Counted from the stretch's first letter, positions 1 to 9,005 are shown. The stretch: DNA of 64,000 nt from Streptomyces sp. SN-593 (GCF_016756395.1 NZ_AP018365.1:2611501-2675500), one strand, 5' to 3'. Notes: generated from the sequence alone by a model not told the origin. Made by a program: numbers and translations.

Positions 1-36
1 CCGGCCGAGCGCGTGCCGGGCCTCGTGGACGCTTGA
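1..36 (+). CDS. 3' end of an unidentified gene (partial)
   Basis: The first twelve codons of the window read as an open frame ending in TGA at 34-36. Nearly every codon ends in G or C, which fits coding sequence in this genome. The visible tail is PAERVPGLVDA. The rest lies outside the window, so no function can be assigned. It converges on the DUF6879 gene. Confidence 0.35.
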   Translation, partial: PAERVPGLVDA

Positions 37-68
37 GGAAGGGGACGTCACTGCCCTCGTACCGCGTT

Positions 69-584
69 TCAGCCGATCGCGTAGTCAGCGTGCGGCACGG
101 CACGCTCCCACACCCTCGTGAAGGCATCCGCGCACAGTCGCACGGCGGCCTGGTCGGTCCGCACCTCCTCATCGTCGGCGGCCGGTTCGCCCTCCCCGTC
201 GAAGTGGTGGAAGACGACGACGTCGCCGTCGAAGAGCCAGAAGTCGTTCCCCGGAAGCGCCAGGTCCGATGCCCGCCGCCGGGCCAGCCAGCGGACCTGC
301 TCGCCGGCCGTGACATTGCCGGCCGTCAGGTGGTGCTCGAACCGGACGTAGTCGCTCACCGGCTCCGAGACGATACGGGCCCGCCGCACCGGAACGCCCC
401 GGGACGTCGTCTCCGCGATGAGGGACAGCCATGCACCGGCCACCACGAGGCCGTCCCGCTCTCCCGCCCGCCAGGCCGCGAAACGCGGATCGGAGCGCAT
501 GTACCCGTCCCGCATCTCCAGGTGCACGGCGCTGCGGCGGCAGGAGCGCAGCCGGTCCTCAAGAGTTGGTGCCGGTCCCGCCAC
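69..584 (-). CDS. DUF6879 family protein
   Basis: 171-residue soluble protein with the features of the DUF6879 family common in Streptomyces: an acidic C-terminal half with a DFWLFDGDVVVFHHFD stretch near residues 115-130 and the conserved Arg/Trp-rich segment RFAAWRAGERD near residues 34-44. No enzyme motif or signal peptide is visible and the molecular function is unknown. In actinomycetes the family often lies near Scr1/XRE-type regulators. The GTG start at 584 is chosen because GGAGG lies 9 nt upstream, inside the 3' end of the preceding 77-residue gene. The two genes overlap by 26 nt and are probably translationally coupled. Confidence 0.8.
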   Translation of the reverse strand: MAGPAPTLEDRLRSCRRSAVHLEMRDGYMRSDPRFAAWRAGERDGLVVAGAWLSLIAETTSRGVPVRRARIVSEPVSDYVRFEHHLTAGNVTAGEQVRWLARRRASDLALPGNDFWLFDGDVVVFHHFDGEGEPAADDEEVRTDQAAVRLCADAFTRVWERAVPHADYAIG

Positions 585-792
585 TGCCGTTGACCTCCGG
601 GAAGAACTGCATCATGCGCTGGGGGAACTCGATGACGGTCTCGTGGTCGGGGATGTCCAACTGCCGCAGGCGCTCGGCGTCCAGCACCTTCCATCCCTGC
701 AGGAGATAGTGGCCCGTCACGTCGTCGTAGTAGACGGTGGGCGACTTTCCCTCGGGGCTCTCCGGGTCCTTGCCCAGCCTGTGCAGCGTCAT
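559..792 (-). CDS. Small conserved hypothetical protein paired with the DUF6879 gene
   Basis: 77-residue protein starting MTLHRLGKDPESPEGKSP and ending in a flexible Gly/Ser/Thr tail. The middle (YYDDVTGHYLLQGWKVLD, then LDIPDHETVIEFPQRMM) looks like a small beta-rich fold. I recognise it only as a partner of DUF6879 genes. The ATG at 792 has a good GGAGAG upstream; the frame stays open to 885 but without a comparable site. It overlaps the next gene by 26 nt, so the pair is an operon. No membrane segment, signal or catalytic motif is visible. Confidence 0.7.
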   Translation of the reverse strand: MTLHRLGKDPESPEGKSPTVYYDDVTGHYLLQGWKVLDAERLRQLDIPDHETVIEFPQRMMQFFPEVNGSGGTGTNS

Positions 793-948
793 GGTCTCTC
801 CGCCGGGGACGGTCTGCGAACTGCCTGTCTCCGGAAGCTTCCTCCGTCCCGCCCGCGCTTCCCACCGCCTTGCACGAACTTGCACGAAACGAGGCGACCG
901 GCCCTGTCCCGCCCCCGGGATCCGACGGGGGTGGCCCCGGGGTGTCGT

Positions 949-2016
949 TCAGACGGCCAGGGGGTGGGGGGTGGCGGGGTGGGAGGGCTCCGTGGTGATC
1001 AGGGTGTGGAGGCGGTGGAGGCGTTCGCGGGTGGTGTCGTCCGCCGGGACGTAGGTGGTCAGCCGCGGGCCCTGCTGCGGGCCGAGCCACAGGTGGGTGA
1101 AGTCGAAGGCGAGCAGGCCGACATCGCGGTTGAGGTAGCGCTTGACGTGGCTGTCGGGCTGGACCAGCACCTCGTGGCGCTCCCACATCGCGCAGAACTC
1201 CGGAGACCCCTGCTGGAGCCTTCTGAGCAGGGCCTTCCACGCCGGGTCCGCGAGGTGCTGCGCCATCGAGGCGCGGAACTTCGCCGCCATCAGCCGGATA
1301 TTCTCCTCGCGGTCCAGCATCCGCTCGCGCCACGCCGGGTCGGTGAAGGCGAGCCACATCAGGTTGCGGTCCTCGGGCGGCATCCCGTCCAGGTCGCCGA
1401 CCAGGCGCCCGTAGGTCCGGTTGTGGGCGATGATGTCGTAGCGGCTGTTCAGGACGGCCGCGGGCAGCGGTTCGAGCTGGTCGACCATGGCGCGCACGGT
1501 CGGCGACATGCCCGGGCAGTCCAGGTCCGGGTGCGGGTCGGCGGCCCCGGCGAGCGTGAACAGGTGGCGCCGCTCCATCCGGTCCAGCATGAGCGCGCGG
1601 GCGATGGCGTCGGCGACCTGCCCGGAGACCTGGATGTCCCGGGCCTGCTCCAGCCACGTGTACCAGGTCACCCCGACCGCGGCGAGCTGCGCGACCTCCT
1701 CGCGGCGCAGCCCGGGGGTGCGCCGGCGGCGGCCGGGCGGCAGCCCGACCTGCTCCGGCGAGATCCGCTCGCGGCGGCTGCGCAGGAAGGACGCGAGTTC
1801 GTGCCGGCGGCTCCGCGCGGCGGTCCCGGCGTCCACGGCCGCGCCTCGGCTCCGCCCCGCGGTCCGGCCACCCGGCGCGCCGCGGTCACCCGACGCACCG
1901 GCGCCCAAGGCCGCGGCGGCGTTCCCCGCGGTGGGCCCCGCCGTGACCCCCGCCGAGACCCCCACCGTGGGCCCCGCCGCCCCGTCGGCGCCCGTACCGC
2001 CCTCGCTCGATGTCAT
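949..2016 (-). CDS. XRE-family regulator with MmyB-like ligand-binding domain
   Basis: About 355 residues. The first ~70 are Ala/Gly-rich and probably disordered. A Cro/C1-type helix-turn-helix follows at about 72-145 (ELASFLRSRRERISPEQVG, then LRREEVAQLAAVGVTWYTWLEQ). A MmyB-like sensor domain fills about 155-345 (PVRAMVD-type helix, NSRYDIIAHN, LMWLAFTDPAWR, DFTHLWLG). Such proteins usually repress or activate an adjacent transporter or oxidoreductase gene; the ligand is unknown. The gene is divergent from a DHA2 exporter with an inverted repeat in between, so it probably controls both. The start at 2016 follows GGAAG closely; a start nearer the HTH is possible given the low-complexity N-terminus. 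Confidence 0.85.
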   Translation of the reverse strand: MTSSEGGTGADGAAGPTVGVSAGVTAGPTAGNAAAALGAGASGDRGAPGGRTAGRSRGAAVDAGTAARSRRHELASFLRSRRERISPEQVGLPPGRRRRTPGLRREEVAQLAAVGVTWYTWLEQARDIQVSGQVADAIARALMLDRMERRHLFTLAGAADPHPDLDCPGMSPTVRAMVDQLEPLPAAVLNSRYDIIAHNRTYGRLVGDLDGMPPEDRNLMWLAFTDPAWRERMLDREENIRLMAAKFRASMAQHLADPAWKALLRRLQQGSPEFCAMWERHEVLVQPDSHVKRYLNRDVGLLAFDFTHLWLGPQQGPRLTTYVPADDTTRERLHRLHTLITTEPSHPATPHPLAV

Positions 2017-2045
2017 GCTTCCAGCGTGCCGCACTCCCCAGCCCG

Positions 2046-2074
2046 TTGCCAGGTGGTCCGTATACCTGGATAAA
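2046..2074 (+). promoter_or_regulatory. Promoter with overlapping inverted repeat before the exporter gene
   Basis: TTGCCA (2046-2051) and GATAAA (2069-2074) are 17 bp apart, a good sigma70-type promoter reading toward the exporter. The inverted repeat CCAGGT-N9-ACCTGG (2049-2054 and 2064-2069) overlaps both elements, as expected of a repressor site. The divergent XRE/MmyB gene is the natural candidate to bind it. Confidence 0.55.
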
Positions 2075-2129
2075 CGCTCTCTGGTACCCCCCTGAGCGGC
2101 GGTCCATCGTGGTCCGGGTGAGCGATCGC

Positions 2130-3599
2130 ATGGAACACACCCTGACGTCCCGGGCCCAGGTGCTGCCCCGGGTCACCCACCTCGGCGCCGCGAAGGGCAC
2201 CACCCCCGCCCCCGCCCCCGGCCTGAGCGCCCTCGGACTGCTGACCGTCCTGCTGGGCGCCGCCCTCCCGATGGTCGACTTCTTCATCGTCAACGTCGCC
2301 CTGCCCACCATCGACCGCGACCTGGACGCGGGCTCCGCGGTGCTGGAGATGGTCGTCTCCGGGTACGGCGTCGCGTACGCGGTGCTGCTGGTGCTCGGCG
2401 GCCGGCTCGGCGACATGTTCGGCCGCCGCACCCTCTTCCTGTGGGGCCTGGCGCTGTTCGCCCTCACCTCGCTGGCCTGCGGCGTCGCCCCCGACGCGTG
2501 GACGCTGGTCGGCGCGCGGGTCGCCCAGGGCGCGGCGGCGGCGCTGCTGCTGCCGCAGGCCCTGGCCACCATCCAGTCCGCCACCTCCGGCAGCGGCCGC
2601 GGCAAGGCGCTGAGCTACTACGGCGCGACCGCGGGCGTCGCCAGCGTGGTCGGGCAGGTGCTGGGCGGTGTGCTGGTCTCCGCGGACATCGCCGGCAGCG
2701 GCTGGCGGGCGATCTTCCTGGTGAACGTGCCGGTCGCCGCGGTCGCCTTCTTCCTGGCGCTGCGCTCGGTGCCGGAGACGAGGTCGCAGCACCCGGCGCG
2801 GATCGACCGCGCGGGCACCGGGCTGCTCGCGGTGGCCCTGATCACGCTGCTGCTGCCGCTCACCGAGGGCCGGGCGGCCGGCTGGCCGGTGTGGGCGTGG
2901 GTGCTGCTGGCGCTGTCGCCGTTCGCCGCGGCCGGGTTCGTGGCGGTGGAGGTGCGCGGCGAACGCGCCGGCGGCAACCCGCTGCTGCCGCCCTCACTGG
3001 TGCGCATCCACAGTGTGCGCAGCGGGCTGATGCTGATCGTGCCGTTCTGCCTGGGCTTCGGCGGGTTCATGTTCGTGCTGGCGGTGGCGATGCAGGACGG
3101 GCTGGCGTTCAGCGCGTTGCAGGCGGGCGCGGCGCTGACCCCGCTGTGCGCCGCGTTCTTCGCCGCCTCGCTGCTCGGGCCGCGCGCGGTGGCGCGGTGG
3201 GGGCGGCTGACCGTGACCGGCGGGTCGCTGATCCAGGCGGTGGGCCTGCTGGTGCTGGCCGGCACGTTCTTCCAGGGCTGGCCGCACCTGGGGGTGTGGT
3301 CGCTCGCGCCGGGCATGGCGGTGGCCGGGTTCGGCCAGGGCCTCGTGCTGCCGGTGGTGTTCCGGATCGTGCTCAGCGAGGTGCCCGCGGCGCAGGCGGG
3401 GGTCGGCAGCGGCGCGATGGCCACCACGCAGCAGTCGGCGCTGGCGCTGGGCGTGGCGACGCTCGGCACCCTCTTCCTGAGCCTGTCGGGGTCGTCGATC
3501 GGCATCCGGGACGCGCTGGTGTGGACGCTGCTCGTCCAGCTCGTGGCGGTGGCGGCGACGGTGGCGCTGAGCCTGCGGCTGCCGCGCAGGGTGGTGTGA
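2130..3599 (+). CDS. MFS multidrug exporter, DHA2 (EmrB/QacA) family
   Basis: About 489 residues, mostly hydrophobic, consistent with a 14-segment drug:H+ antiporter in the cytoplasmic membrane. The first membrane helix carries the DHA2 signature MVDFFIVNVALPTIDRDL, followed by the loop motif GRLGDMFGRR, the ARVAQGAAAALLLPQAL helix and the QVLGGVL antiporter motif. The ATG at 2130 is chosen because GGGTGAG lies 7 nt upstream; an in-frame GTG at 2118 is an alternative. It is divergent from the XRE/MmyB regulator, a common arrangement for inducible efflux. The substrate cannot be predicted. Confidence 0.88.
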   Translation: MEHTLTSRAQVLPRVTHLGAAKGTTPAPAPGLSALGLLTVLLGAALPMVDFFIVNVALPTIDRDLDAGSAVLEMVVSGYGVAYAVLLVLGGRLGDMFGRRTLFLWGLALFALTSLACGVAPDAWTLVGARVAQGAAAALLLPQALATIQSATSGSGRGKALSYYGATAGVASVVGQVLGGVLVSADIAGSGWRAIFLVNVPVAAVAFFLALRSVPETRSQHPARIDRAGTGLLAVALITLLLPLTEGRAAGWPVWAWVLLALSPFAAAGFVAVEVRGERAGGNPLLPPSLVRIHSVRSGLMLIVPFCLGFGGFMFVLAVAMQDGLAFSALQAGAALTPLCAAFFAASLLGPRAVARWGRLTVTGGSLIQAVGLLVLAGTFFQGWPHLGVWSLAPGMAVAGFGQGLVLPVVFRIVLSEVPAAQAGVGSGAMATTQQSALALGVATLGTLFLSLSGSSIGIRDALVWTLLVQLVAVAATVALSLRLPRRVV

Positions 3600-4018
3600 C
3601 GCGGGCGGGGGCACCGCGGGTCTCGGGCACTGCCCCGGGCAACGGTCCGGGGCTGGCGGGCCCCGGACGACCGGACGACCGGACGGCGGTACGGTCCCGC
3701 CGCCCTCCCCGGCGGCCCGGGCGACGGTTCCTGGACGGCGGCCCGGGGAACCGGCCGGCCTGCCAACGCGGGGTGGTCGCCCGGAAAACGGCCGCCCGCG
3801 TGGGACCGTGGAGAGGACGTGCCCCGGCTTCGGACCCGACCCGACCAGGACCCGGACCAGGACCCGGACCAGGACCCGGACCACCGTCGCCCCACCACGC
3901 CGGACGGCCGGGCACCGCCCCGCCGGCACGTCCGCCCGTACCACCCCCGTCCCCGACCCGCGCCCCGCGCCCCGCCTTCGAACGACCACCACCCCCGTCA
4001 CCACGAGGAGAACCCTTG
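3600..4018. other. Intergenic region without a convincing gene
   Basis: 419 bp between the exporter and the aldo/keto reductase. It contains short GACCGGAC-type repeats near 3660-3685, a 12-bp tandem repeat at 3843-3882 and a possible hairpin (CGGTTCC and GGAACCG arms near 3724-3754) that might end exporter transcription. Open frames crossing it are frame shadows with poor codon use. I see no clear promoter for the reductase. Confidence 0.5.
3843..3882 (+). repeat. 12-bp tandem repeat, about 3.3 copies
   Basis: The unit GACCAGGACCCG is repeated perfectly three times, followed by GACC, about 140 bp upstream of the aldo/keto reductase start. No function is evident; it may be a simple slippage repeat. 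Confidence 0.8.
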
Positions 4019-5020
4019 ATGCGCACCCGCACCCTCGGCAGGACCGGCCCCGCCGTCTCGGCCCTCGGCCTCGGCTGCATGGGCATGTCCGCGGTCTACG
4101 GTGCCGCCGACGACGCCGAGTCGATCGCCACCATCCACGCCGCCCTCGACGCGGGGATCGACCTGCTCGACACCGGCGACTTCTACGCCATGGGCCTGAA
4201 CGAGCTGCTGATCCGCGACGCCCTGCGCGCCCGTCCCGGCAGCCGCGAGCAGGCCGTGATCAGCGTCAAGTTCGGCGCGCTGCGCGACGCCGCCGGCGGC
4301 TGGGGCGGGTACGACGGCAGGCCCGCGGCGGTGCGGAACTTCCTGGCGTACTCCCTCAACCGGCTCGGCACCGACCACGTGGACGTCTACCGGATCGCCC
4401 GGGTGGACCCGGCGGTGCCGATCGAGGAGACCGTCGGCGCGATCGCCGAGGAGGTCCAGGCCGGGCGGGTACGGCACATCGGCCTGTCCGAGGTCGGCGC
4501 GGAGACCCTGCGCCGGGCCGCGGCCACCGCGCCGATCTGCGACCTCCAGATCGAGTACAGCCTCTTCTCGCGCGGCATCGAGGAGTCGATCCTGCCCACC
4601 GCCCGCGAACTGGGCATCGGCGTCACGGCGTACGGGGTGCTCTCCCGCGGCCTGCTCAGCGGCCACTGGACGAAGGAGCGCGGCACCGACCCGACCGACT
4701 TCCGCAACCGCAGCCCGCGCTTCTCCGGCGACCACCTCGACCGCAACCTGCTCCTGGTCGAGGCGCTGCGCGAGGTCGCGGAGGGGAAGGGCGTCACGGT
4801 GGCCCAGGCCGCGATCGCCTGGGTGCTCTCGCGCGGGGAGGACATCGTGCCGCTGATCGGCGCCCGCCGCAGGGACCGGCTCGCCGAGTCCCTGGGCGCC
4901 CTCGACGTGGCCCTCGACGCGTCCGACCTGGCCGCGGTCGAGGCCGCGGTGCCGGCCGACGCGGTGTCCGGCACCCGCTACGACCCGGCCCAGATGAAGC
5001 ACCTCGACAGCGAACGCTGA
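4019..5020 (+). CDS. Aldo/keto reductase with altered catalytic tetrad
   Basis: 333 residues with the (beta/alpha)8 fold of aldo/keto reductases, which reduce carbonyls with NADPH in the cytosol. The N-terminus RTLGRTGPAVSALGLGCMGMS and the C-terminal cofactor region PLIGARRRDRLAESLGAL are typical. Of the Asp-Tyr-Lys-His tetrad, D51, Y56 and K84 are present. The strand that normally carries His reads VYRIARVDP, with Ala127 at the His position. This occurs in a recognisable subfamily and may change activity. The ATG at 4019 has GAGGAG about 8 nt upstream. The substrate is unknown. Confidence 0.88.
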   Translation: MRTRTLGRTGPAVSALGLGCMGMSAVYGAADDAESIATIHAALDAGIDLLDTGDFYAMGLNELLIRDALRARPGSREQAVISVKFGALRDAAGGWGGYDGRPAAVRNFLAYSLNRLGTDHVDVYRIARVDPAVPIEETVGAIAEEVQAGRVRHIGLSEVGAETLRRAAATAPICDLQIEYSLFSRGIEESILPTARELGIGVTAYGVLSRGLLSGHWTKERGTDPTDFRNRSPRFSGDHLDRNLLLVEALREVAEGKGVTVAQAAIAWVLSRGEDIVPLIGARRRDRLAESLGALDVALDASDLAAVEAAVPADAVSGTRYDPAQMKHLDSER

Positions 5021-5227
5021 GCCCCCGCAGGGCGGGTGGCCCGGCAACCGGATCGCCGGGCGTCCCAGGTCCCGCGGTCCCCGGCTCCGGCCGCCGCGCC
5101 ACCCGCCCACCGGGCCCACCGGCCCTGCGGTGCCGCCGCATGTCGGCCCGGGCGGGGCGGGGGGCGGGCAGCACCGGCGGCGCGGGCCGACCCGAGCGTC
5201 CGGCCCCCGCCATGAAGCCCCCGCGGG

Positions 5228-5653
5228 TCAGCGCGCGGCCCGCTCCGCGCCCGCGCACTCCGCGCAGGTCCCGATGATCTCCATCGTGTGCGAGACGTCC
5301 ACGAACCCGTGGGTCGCCGCGACGGACTCCGCCCACTTCTCCACCGCGGGCCCCTCGACCTCGACGGCCTTGCCGCAGCCGCGGCAGACCAGGTGGTGGT
5401 GGTGGCCGCCGCCGGAGCACCGGCGGTAGACGGACTCGCCGTCGCCCGTGCGCAGCACGTCCACCTCGCCGGCGTCGGCGAGCGCCTGGAGGGTGCGGTA
5501 GACGGTGGTCAGGCCCACCGAGTCGCCGCGGTGCTTGAGCAGGTCGTGCAGGTCCTGCGCGCTGCGGAACTCGTCGACCTCGTCGAGGGCCGCCGCGACC
5601 GCGGCGCGCTGGCGGGTGGAGCGGCCGCGCACCGGCTGCTTCGTGCTGTCCAC
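5228..5653 (-). CDS. zur: Zinc uptake regulator Zur (Fur family)
   Basis: 141 residues. The N-terminal winged helix ([16 protein letters not shown], then [31 protein letters not shown]) is followed by a metal-binding dimerisation domain with [14 protein letters not shown] and a C-terminal CAEC pair that together form the structural zinc site. Zur represses zinc uptake genes when zinc is plentiful. GTG 5653 is a confident start: AAGGAGG lies 6 nt upstream. In S. coelicolor zur lies in a glyS-znuABC-zur-uppS neighbourhood. Here zur faces away from glyS and the znu genes are missing. A Fur-type palindrome (5773-5787) in the shared intergenic region may allow autoregulation. Confidence 0.88.
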   Translation of the reverse strand: MDSTKQPVRGRSTRQRAAVAAALDEVDEFRSAQDLHDLLKHRGDSVGLTTVYRTLQALADAGEVDVLRTGDGESVYRRCSGGGHHHHLVCRGCGKAVEVEGPAVEKWAESVAATHGFVDVSHTMEIIGTCAECAGAERAAR

Positions 5654-5772
5654 CGGGTGCCTCCTTCTCGGTCGTCGTCCCGGACGCCCCGATCGCCCCC
5701 GGCGCGCCCTCGCGCACCTGTCCGGGCGGCCCATTGTGCCAGCCCGGGCCCGATCGCCACGGCCGGGACAAG

Positions 5773-5787
5773 TGGAAACCGTTGTCA
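5773..5787. promoter_or_regulatory. Imperfect 7-1-7 palindrome between zur and glyS (candidate Zur box)
   Basis: TGGAAAC-C-GTTGTCA is symmetric at five of seven positions per arm and has the 7-1-7 layout of Fur/Zur operators. On the minus strand a TTGACA (5783-5788) that could serve as a -35 element for zur overlaps it. Assignment to Zur is inference from layout and location. Confidence 0.4.
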
Positions 5788-5846
5788 AGTATGGCGCACT
5801 CCGGGCCGTACCGGACAGCGCCGCCGGCCCGCGCGCCGGAACGGAT

Positions 5847-5877
5847 TTGATATGGGCCCCGCACCCGCCGGTAATCT
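5847..5877 (+). promoter_or_regulatory. Putative glyS promoter
   Basis: TTGATA (5847-5852) and TAATCT (5872-5877) are 19 bp apart and lie 39 bp before the glyS start codon. The -10 element is good for a Streptomyces housekeeping promoter; the spacing is a little long. Confidence 0.45.
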
Positions 5878-5915
5878 GGGGCGACCGAACCCCCCGTCGC
5901 ACTGAAGAGAGCACC

Positions 5916-7298
5916 GTGGCCGCCGACAAGATCGACACCATCGTCAGCCTGAGCAAGCGCCGTGGCTTCGTTTTCCCGAGCAGTGAGATCTACGGCGGTT
6001 CCAAGGCCGCCTGGGACTACGGACCGCTGGGCGTCGAGCTCAAGGAGAACATCAAGCGCCAGTGGTGGCGCTCCATGGTGATTTCGCGTGACGACGTGGT
6101 GGGACTCGACTCGTCGGTGATCCTCGCCCCCGAGGTGTGGGTCGCCTCCGGCCACGTGGCCACCTTCTCCGACCCGCTCACCGAGTGCACCTCCTGCCAC
6201 AAGCGCTACCGCGCCGACCACCTGGAGGAGGCGTACGAGGCGAAGCACGGCAAGCTCCCCGCGAACGGCCTCGCCGACATCAACTGCCCGCACTGCGGCA
6301 CCAAGGGCGCCTTCACCGAGCCCAAGCAGTTCTCCGGCATGCTCCAGACGCACCTCGGCCCGACGCAGGACGCGGGCTCGGTGGCGTACCTGCGGCCCGA
6401 GACCGCGCAGGGCATCTTCGTGAACTTCGCCCAGGTGCAGACCACCGCGCGCCGGAAGCCGCCGTTCGGCATCGCCCAGATGGGCAAGTCGTTCCGCAAC
6501 GAGATCACGCCCGGCAACTTCATCTTCCGCACCCGCGAGTTCGAGCAGATGGAGATGGAGTTCTTCGTCAAGCCCGGCGAGGACGAGAAGTGGCACGAGT
6601 ACTGGATGCAGGAGCGCTGGAACTGGTACACGGGCCTCGGCATCCGCGAGGAGAACATCCGGTGGTACGACCACCCGAAGGAGAAGCTCTCCCACTACTC
6701 CAAGCGCACCGCGGACATCGAGTACCGCTTCCAGTTCGGCGGCCAGGAGTTCAGTGAGCTGGAGGGCGTCGCCAACCGTACGGACTTCGACCTGTCCTCG
6801 CACGCGAAGGCGTCCGGCCAGGACCTGTCGTACTTCGACCAGGAGGCCGGCGAGCGCTGGTACCCGTACGTGATCGAGCCCGCGGCCGGCGTGAACCGCG
6901 CCATGCTCGCCTTCATGCTCGACGCGTACAACGAGGACGAGGCGCCGAACGCCAAGGGCGTCATGGAGAAGCGGACCGTGATGCGGCTCGACCCGCGGCT
7001 GGCGCCGGTCAAGGTCGCGGTGCTGCCGCTGTCCCGCAACGCGCAGCTCTCCCCCAAGGCCAAGGGCCTGGCGACCGCGCTGCGCAGGAACTGGAACATC
7101 GAGTTCGACGACGCGGGCGCGATCGGCCGCCGCTACCGCCGCCAGGACGAGATCGGCACGCCGTTCTGCGTCACCGTCGACTTCGACACGCTCGACGACA
7201 ACGCGGTGACGGTGCGCGAGCGCGACACGATGAAGCAGGAGCGCGTCTCGCTCGACCAGGTCGAGTCCTACCTCGGCTCCCGCCTGCTGGGCTGCTAG
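5916..7298 (+). CDS. glyS: Glycyl-tRNA synthetase (alpha2, class II)
   Basis: 460 residues, the length of the single-subunit bacterial enzyme that charges tRNA-Gly with ATP and glycine. Seen: the N-terminal [14 protein letters not shown] and [12 protein letters not shown] signature, a zinc-ribbon insertion with CTSCH and CPHCG pairs, class II motif 2 ([23 protein letters not shown]), and the C-terminal anticodon-binding domain. GTG 5916 has GAAGAGAG upstream. It is divergent from zur and followed by a strong bidirectional terminator. An essential housekeeping gene. Confidence 0.97.
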   Translation: MAADKIDTIVSLSKRRGFVFPSSEIYGGSKAAWDYGPLGVELKENIKRQWWRSMVISRDDVVGLDSSVILAPEVWVASGHVATFSDPLTECTSCHKRYRADHLEEAYEAKHGKLPANGLADINCPHCGTKGAFTEPKQFSGMLQTHLGPTQDAGSVAYLRPETAQGIFVNFAQVQTTARRKPPFGIAQMGKSFRNEITPGNFIFRTREFEQMEMEFFVKPGEDEKWHEYWMQERWNWYTGLGIREENIRWYDHPKEKLSHYSKRTADIEYRFQFGGQEFSELEGVANRTDFDLSSHAKASGQDLSYFDQEAGERWYPYVIEPAAGVNRAMLAFMLDAYNEDEAPNAKGVMEKRTVMRLDPRLAPVKVAVLPLSRNAQLSPKAKGLATALRRNWNIEFDDAGAIGRRYRRQDEIGTPFCVTVDFDTLDDNAVTVRERDTMKQERVSLDQVESYLGSRLLGC

Positions 7299-7314
7299 CC
7301 GCCGCACCGGGGCC

Positions 7315-7363
7315 ACGACGCCCCGGGGGAGGAGGGTTCCGGCCCCCTCCCCCGGGGCGTCGT
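7315..7363. terminator. Strong bidirectional terminator between glyS and uppS
   Basis: Perfect 18-bp stem (arms 7315-7332 and 7346-7363) with a 13-nt loop, in the gap between two convergent genes. There is no T-run, as is usual for actinobacterial terminators. Confidence 0.85.
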
Positions 7364-7369
7364 CGTGCG

Positions 7370-8167
7370 CTACGCCTGGGCGGAGCCGAAGCGGCGGTCG
7401 CGCTGGGCGTACTCCAGGCAGGCGCGCCACAGGTCGCGGCGGTCGAAGTCCGGCCACAGGACGTCCTGGAAGACCATCTCCGCGTAGCTGCTCTGCCACA
7501 GCAGGTAGTTGGAGGTGCGCTGCTCGCCGCTGGGGCGCAGGAAGAGGTCCACGTCGGGCATGTCGGGGTAGTAGAGGTACTTCGCGAAGGTCTTCTCGTT
7601 GACCTTCGACGGGTCCAGCCGGCCCGAGGCCACGTCGCGGGCCAGCGCCTGCGCGGCGTCGGCGATCTCGGCGCGCCCGCCGTAGTTCAGGCAGAAGTAG
7701 AGCGTCATCGCCCTGTTGCCGACGGTCTGCTCCTGCGCGACCTGGAGCTCCTGCACCACGGACTTCCACATCTTCGGCATCCGGCCCACCCAGCGGATGC
7801 GGATGCCGAGTGCGTCCATCTCGTCCCGGCGGCGGCGGATCACGTCGCGGTTGAAGTTCATCAGGAAGCGCACCTCCTCCGGCGAGCGCTTCCAGTTCTC
7901 GGTGGAGAAGGCGTACAGCGACAGGTTCTTGACGCCGATCTCCAGGCAGCCCTTCAGCACGTCGAGCACGACGCCCTCGCCGACCTTGTGGCCCTCGGTG
8001 CGCGGCAGGCCCCGCTCGGTCGCCCACCGGCCGTTGCCGTCCATCACGACGGCGACGTGCTGGGGGACCAGGTCGCTCGGGATCTTCGGCGGCCGGGCGC
8101 CGGAGGGGTGCGGCTCGGGCGCGCTGTAGCTCTTGCGGTGACGGGTGAGGATCCCGCGTCGTGCCAT
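7370..8167 (-). CDS. uppS: Isoprenyl transferase (undecaprenyl diphosphate synthase type)
   Basis: 265 residues, cis-prenyltransferase family. It condenses isopentenyl diphosphate onto an allylic diphosphate to make the C50-C55 lipid carrier for peptidoglycan and glycans. The catalytic motif [10 protein letters not shown] carries the conserved Asp43; [14 protein letters not shown] and the C-terminal [15 protein letters not shown] and DVLWPDF motifs are all present. The basic first 30 residues are typical of streptomycete homologues. The start at 8167 follows GGGAG about 10 nt upstream. It lies just downstream of recO on the same strand, as in other Streptomyces genomes. Confidence 0.93.
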   Translation of the reverse strand: MARRGILTRHRKSYSAPEPHPSGARPPKIPSDLVPQHVAVVMDGNGRWATERGLPRTEGHKVGEGVVLDVLKGCLEIGVKNLSLYAFSTENWKRSPEEVRFLMNFNRDVIRRRRDEMDALGIRIRWVGRMPKMWKSVVQELQVAQEQTVGNRAMTLYFCLNYGGRAEIADAAQALARDVASGRLDPSKVNEKTFAKYLYYPDMPDVDLFLRPSGEQRTSNYLLWQSSYAEMVFQDVLWPDFDRRDLWRACLEYAQRDRRFGSAQA

Positions 8168-8258
8168 GGTGGTACGTCTCCCGACAGGTCGTGGCAGGTC
8201 GTCGTCGATCATGCGGTGCGGTGCGGTGGGGGCGTCGCGGTACGGAGCGGCGCGGGCG

Positions 8259-9005
8259 TCACTTCTCCACGAAGCGCAGCGACCGCAGCCCGCGCTCCAG
8301 GTGCCACTGGAGGTAGGCCGCCACCAGCCCGCTGCCCTCGCGGCAGTGGCGTGGCTCGCAGGCGTCCGCGGTCTCCCAGTCGCCGCCCAGCAGCGCCCCG
8401 AGGAGTTCCAGTGCCTCCCGTGAGGGTACGACGCTTCCGGGCACCCGGCACTCGCCGCAGACGACTCCTCCCGCGCCGACCGAAAAGAACCGGTTCGGTC
8501 CGGCCATGCCGCACCGCGCGCAGTCGTCGAAGCTCGGGGCGTAGCCGTTGACGGCCAGCGAGCGCAGCAGGAAGGCGTCCAGCACCAGCCGGGGTTCGTG
8601 GCTGCCCGCGGCGAGCGTGCGCAGCGCGCCGACCAGCAGCAGGTACTGCTGCACGGCGGGCTCGCCCTCGTGGTCGGTGAAGCGCTCGGCGGTCTCCAGC
8701 ATGGCGGTGCCCGCGGTGTAGCGCTCGTAGTCGGCGACGATGGCACCGCCGTACGGGGCGATGGTCTCGCCCTGCGTGCACAACGGCAGGCCGCGGCCGA
8801 CGAGTTCGCCGCCCCGGGTGAAGAACTGCACGTCGACGTGGCTGAACGGCTCCAGCCGGGCGCCGAACTTCGACTTGGTGCGGCGCACCCCGCGGGCCAC
8901 CGCGCGCACCCGGCCGTTCCTGCGGGTCAGCAGGGTGATGATCCGGTCCGCCTCGCCCAGTTTCTGGGTGCGCAGCACGATGCCGTCGTCGCGGAACAGA
9001 CTCAT
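8259..9005 (-). CDS. recO: DNA repair protein RecO
   Basis: About 248 residues. N-terminal OB fold ([27 protein letters not shown]), then a helical domain and a four-cysteine zinc site (CARCG and CGEC pairs in the C-terminal half). RecO helps load RecA onto SSB-coated single-stranded DNA during recombinational repair. The homologue-like start MSLFRDDG at 9005 is preferred; ATG 9014 (MDGMSLF) is also possible, but its purine-rich site lies too close. The gap to uppS is about 90 nt on the same strand, so co-transcription is likely. Confidence 0.93.
   Translation of the reverse strand: MSLFRDDGIVLRTQKLGEADRIITLLTRRNGRVRAVARGVRRTKSKFGARLEPFSHVDVQFFTRGGELVGRGLPLCTQGETIAPYGGAIVADYERYTAGTAMLETAERFTDHEGEPAVQQYLLLVGALRTLAAGSHEPRLVLDAFLLRSLAVNGYAPSFDDCARCGMAGPNRFFSVGAGGVVCGECRVPGSVVPSREALELLGALLGGDWETADACEPRHCREGSGLVAAYLQWHLERGLRSLRFVEK

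Noticed and set aside
2441..5020. Long plus-strand open frame covering the exporter and the reductase
   Set aside because: Its first part is a frame shadow of the exporter, Arg/Ala/Gly-rich with no recognisable domain; the real genes are the exporter from 2130 and the reductase from 4019.
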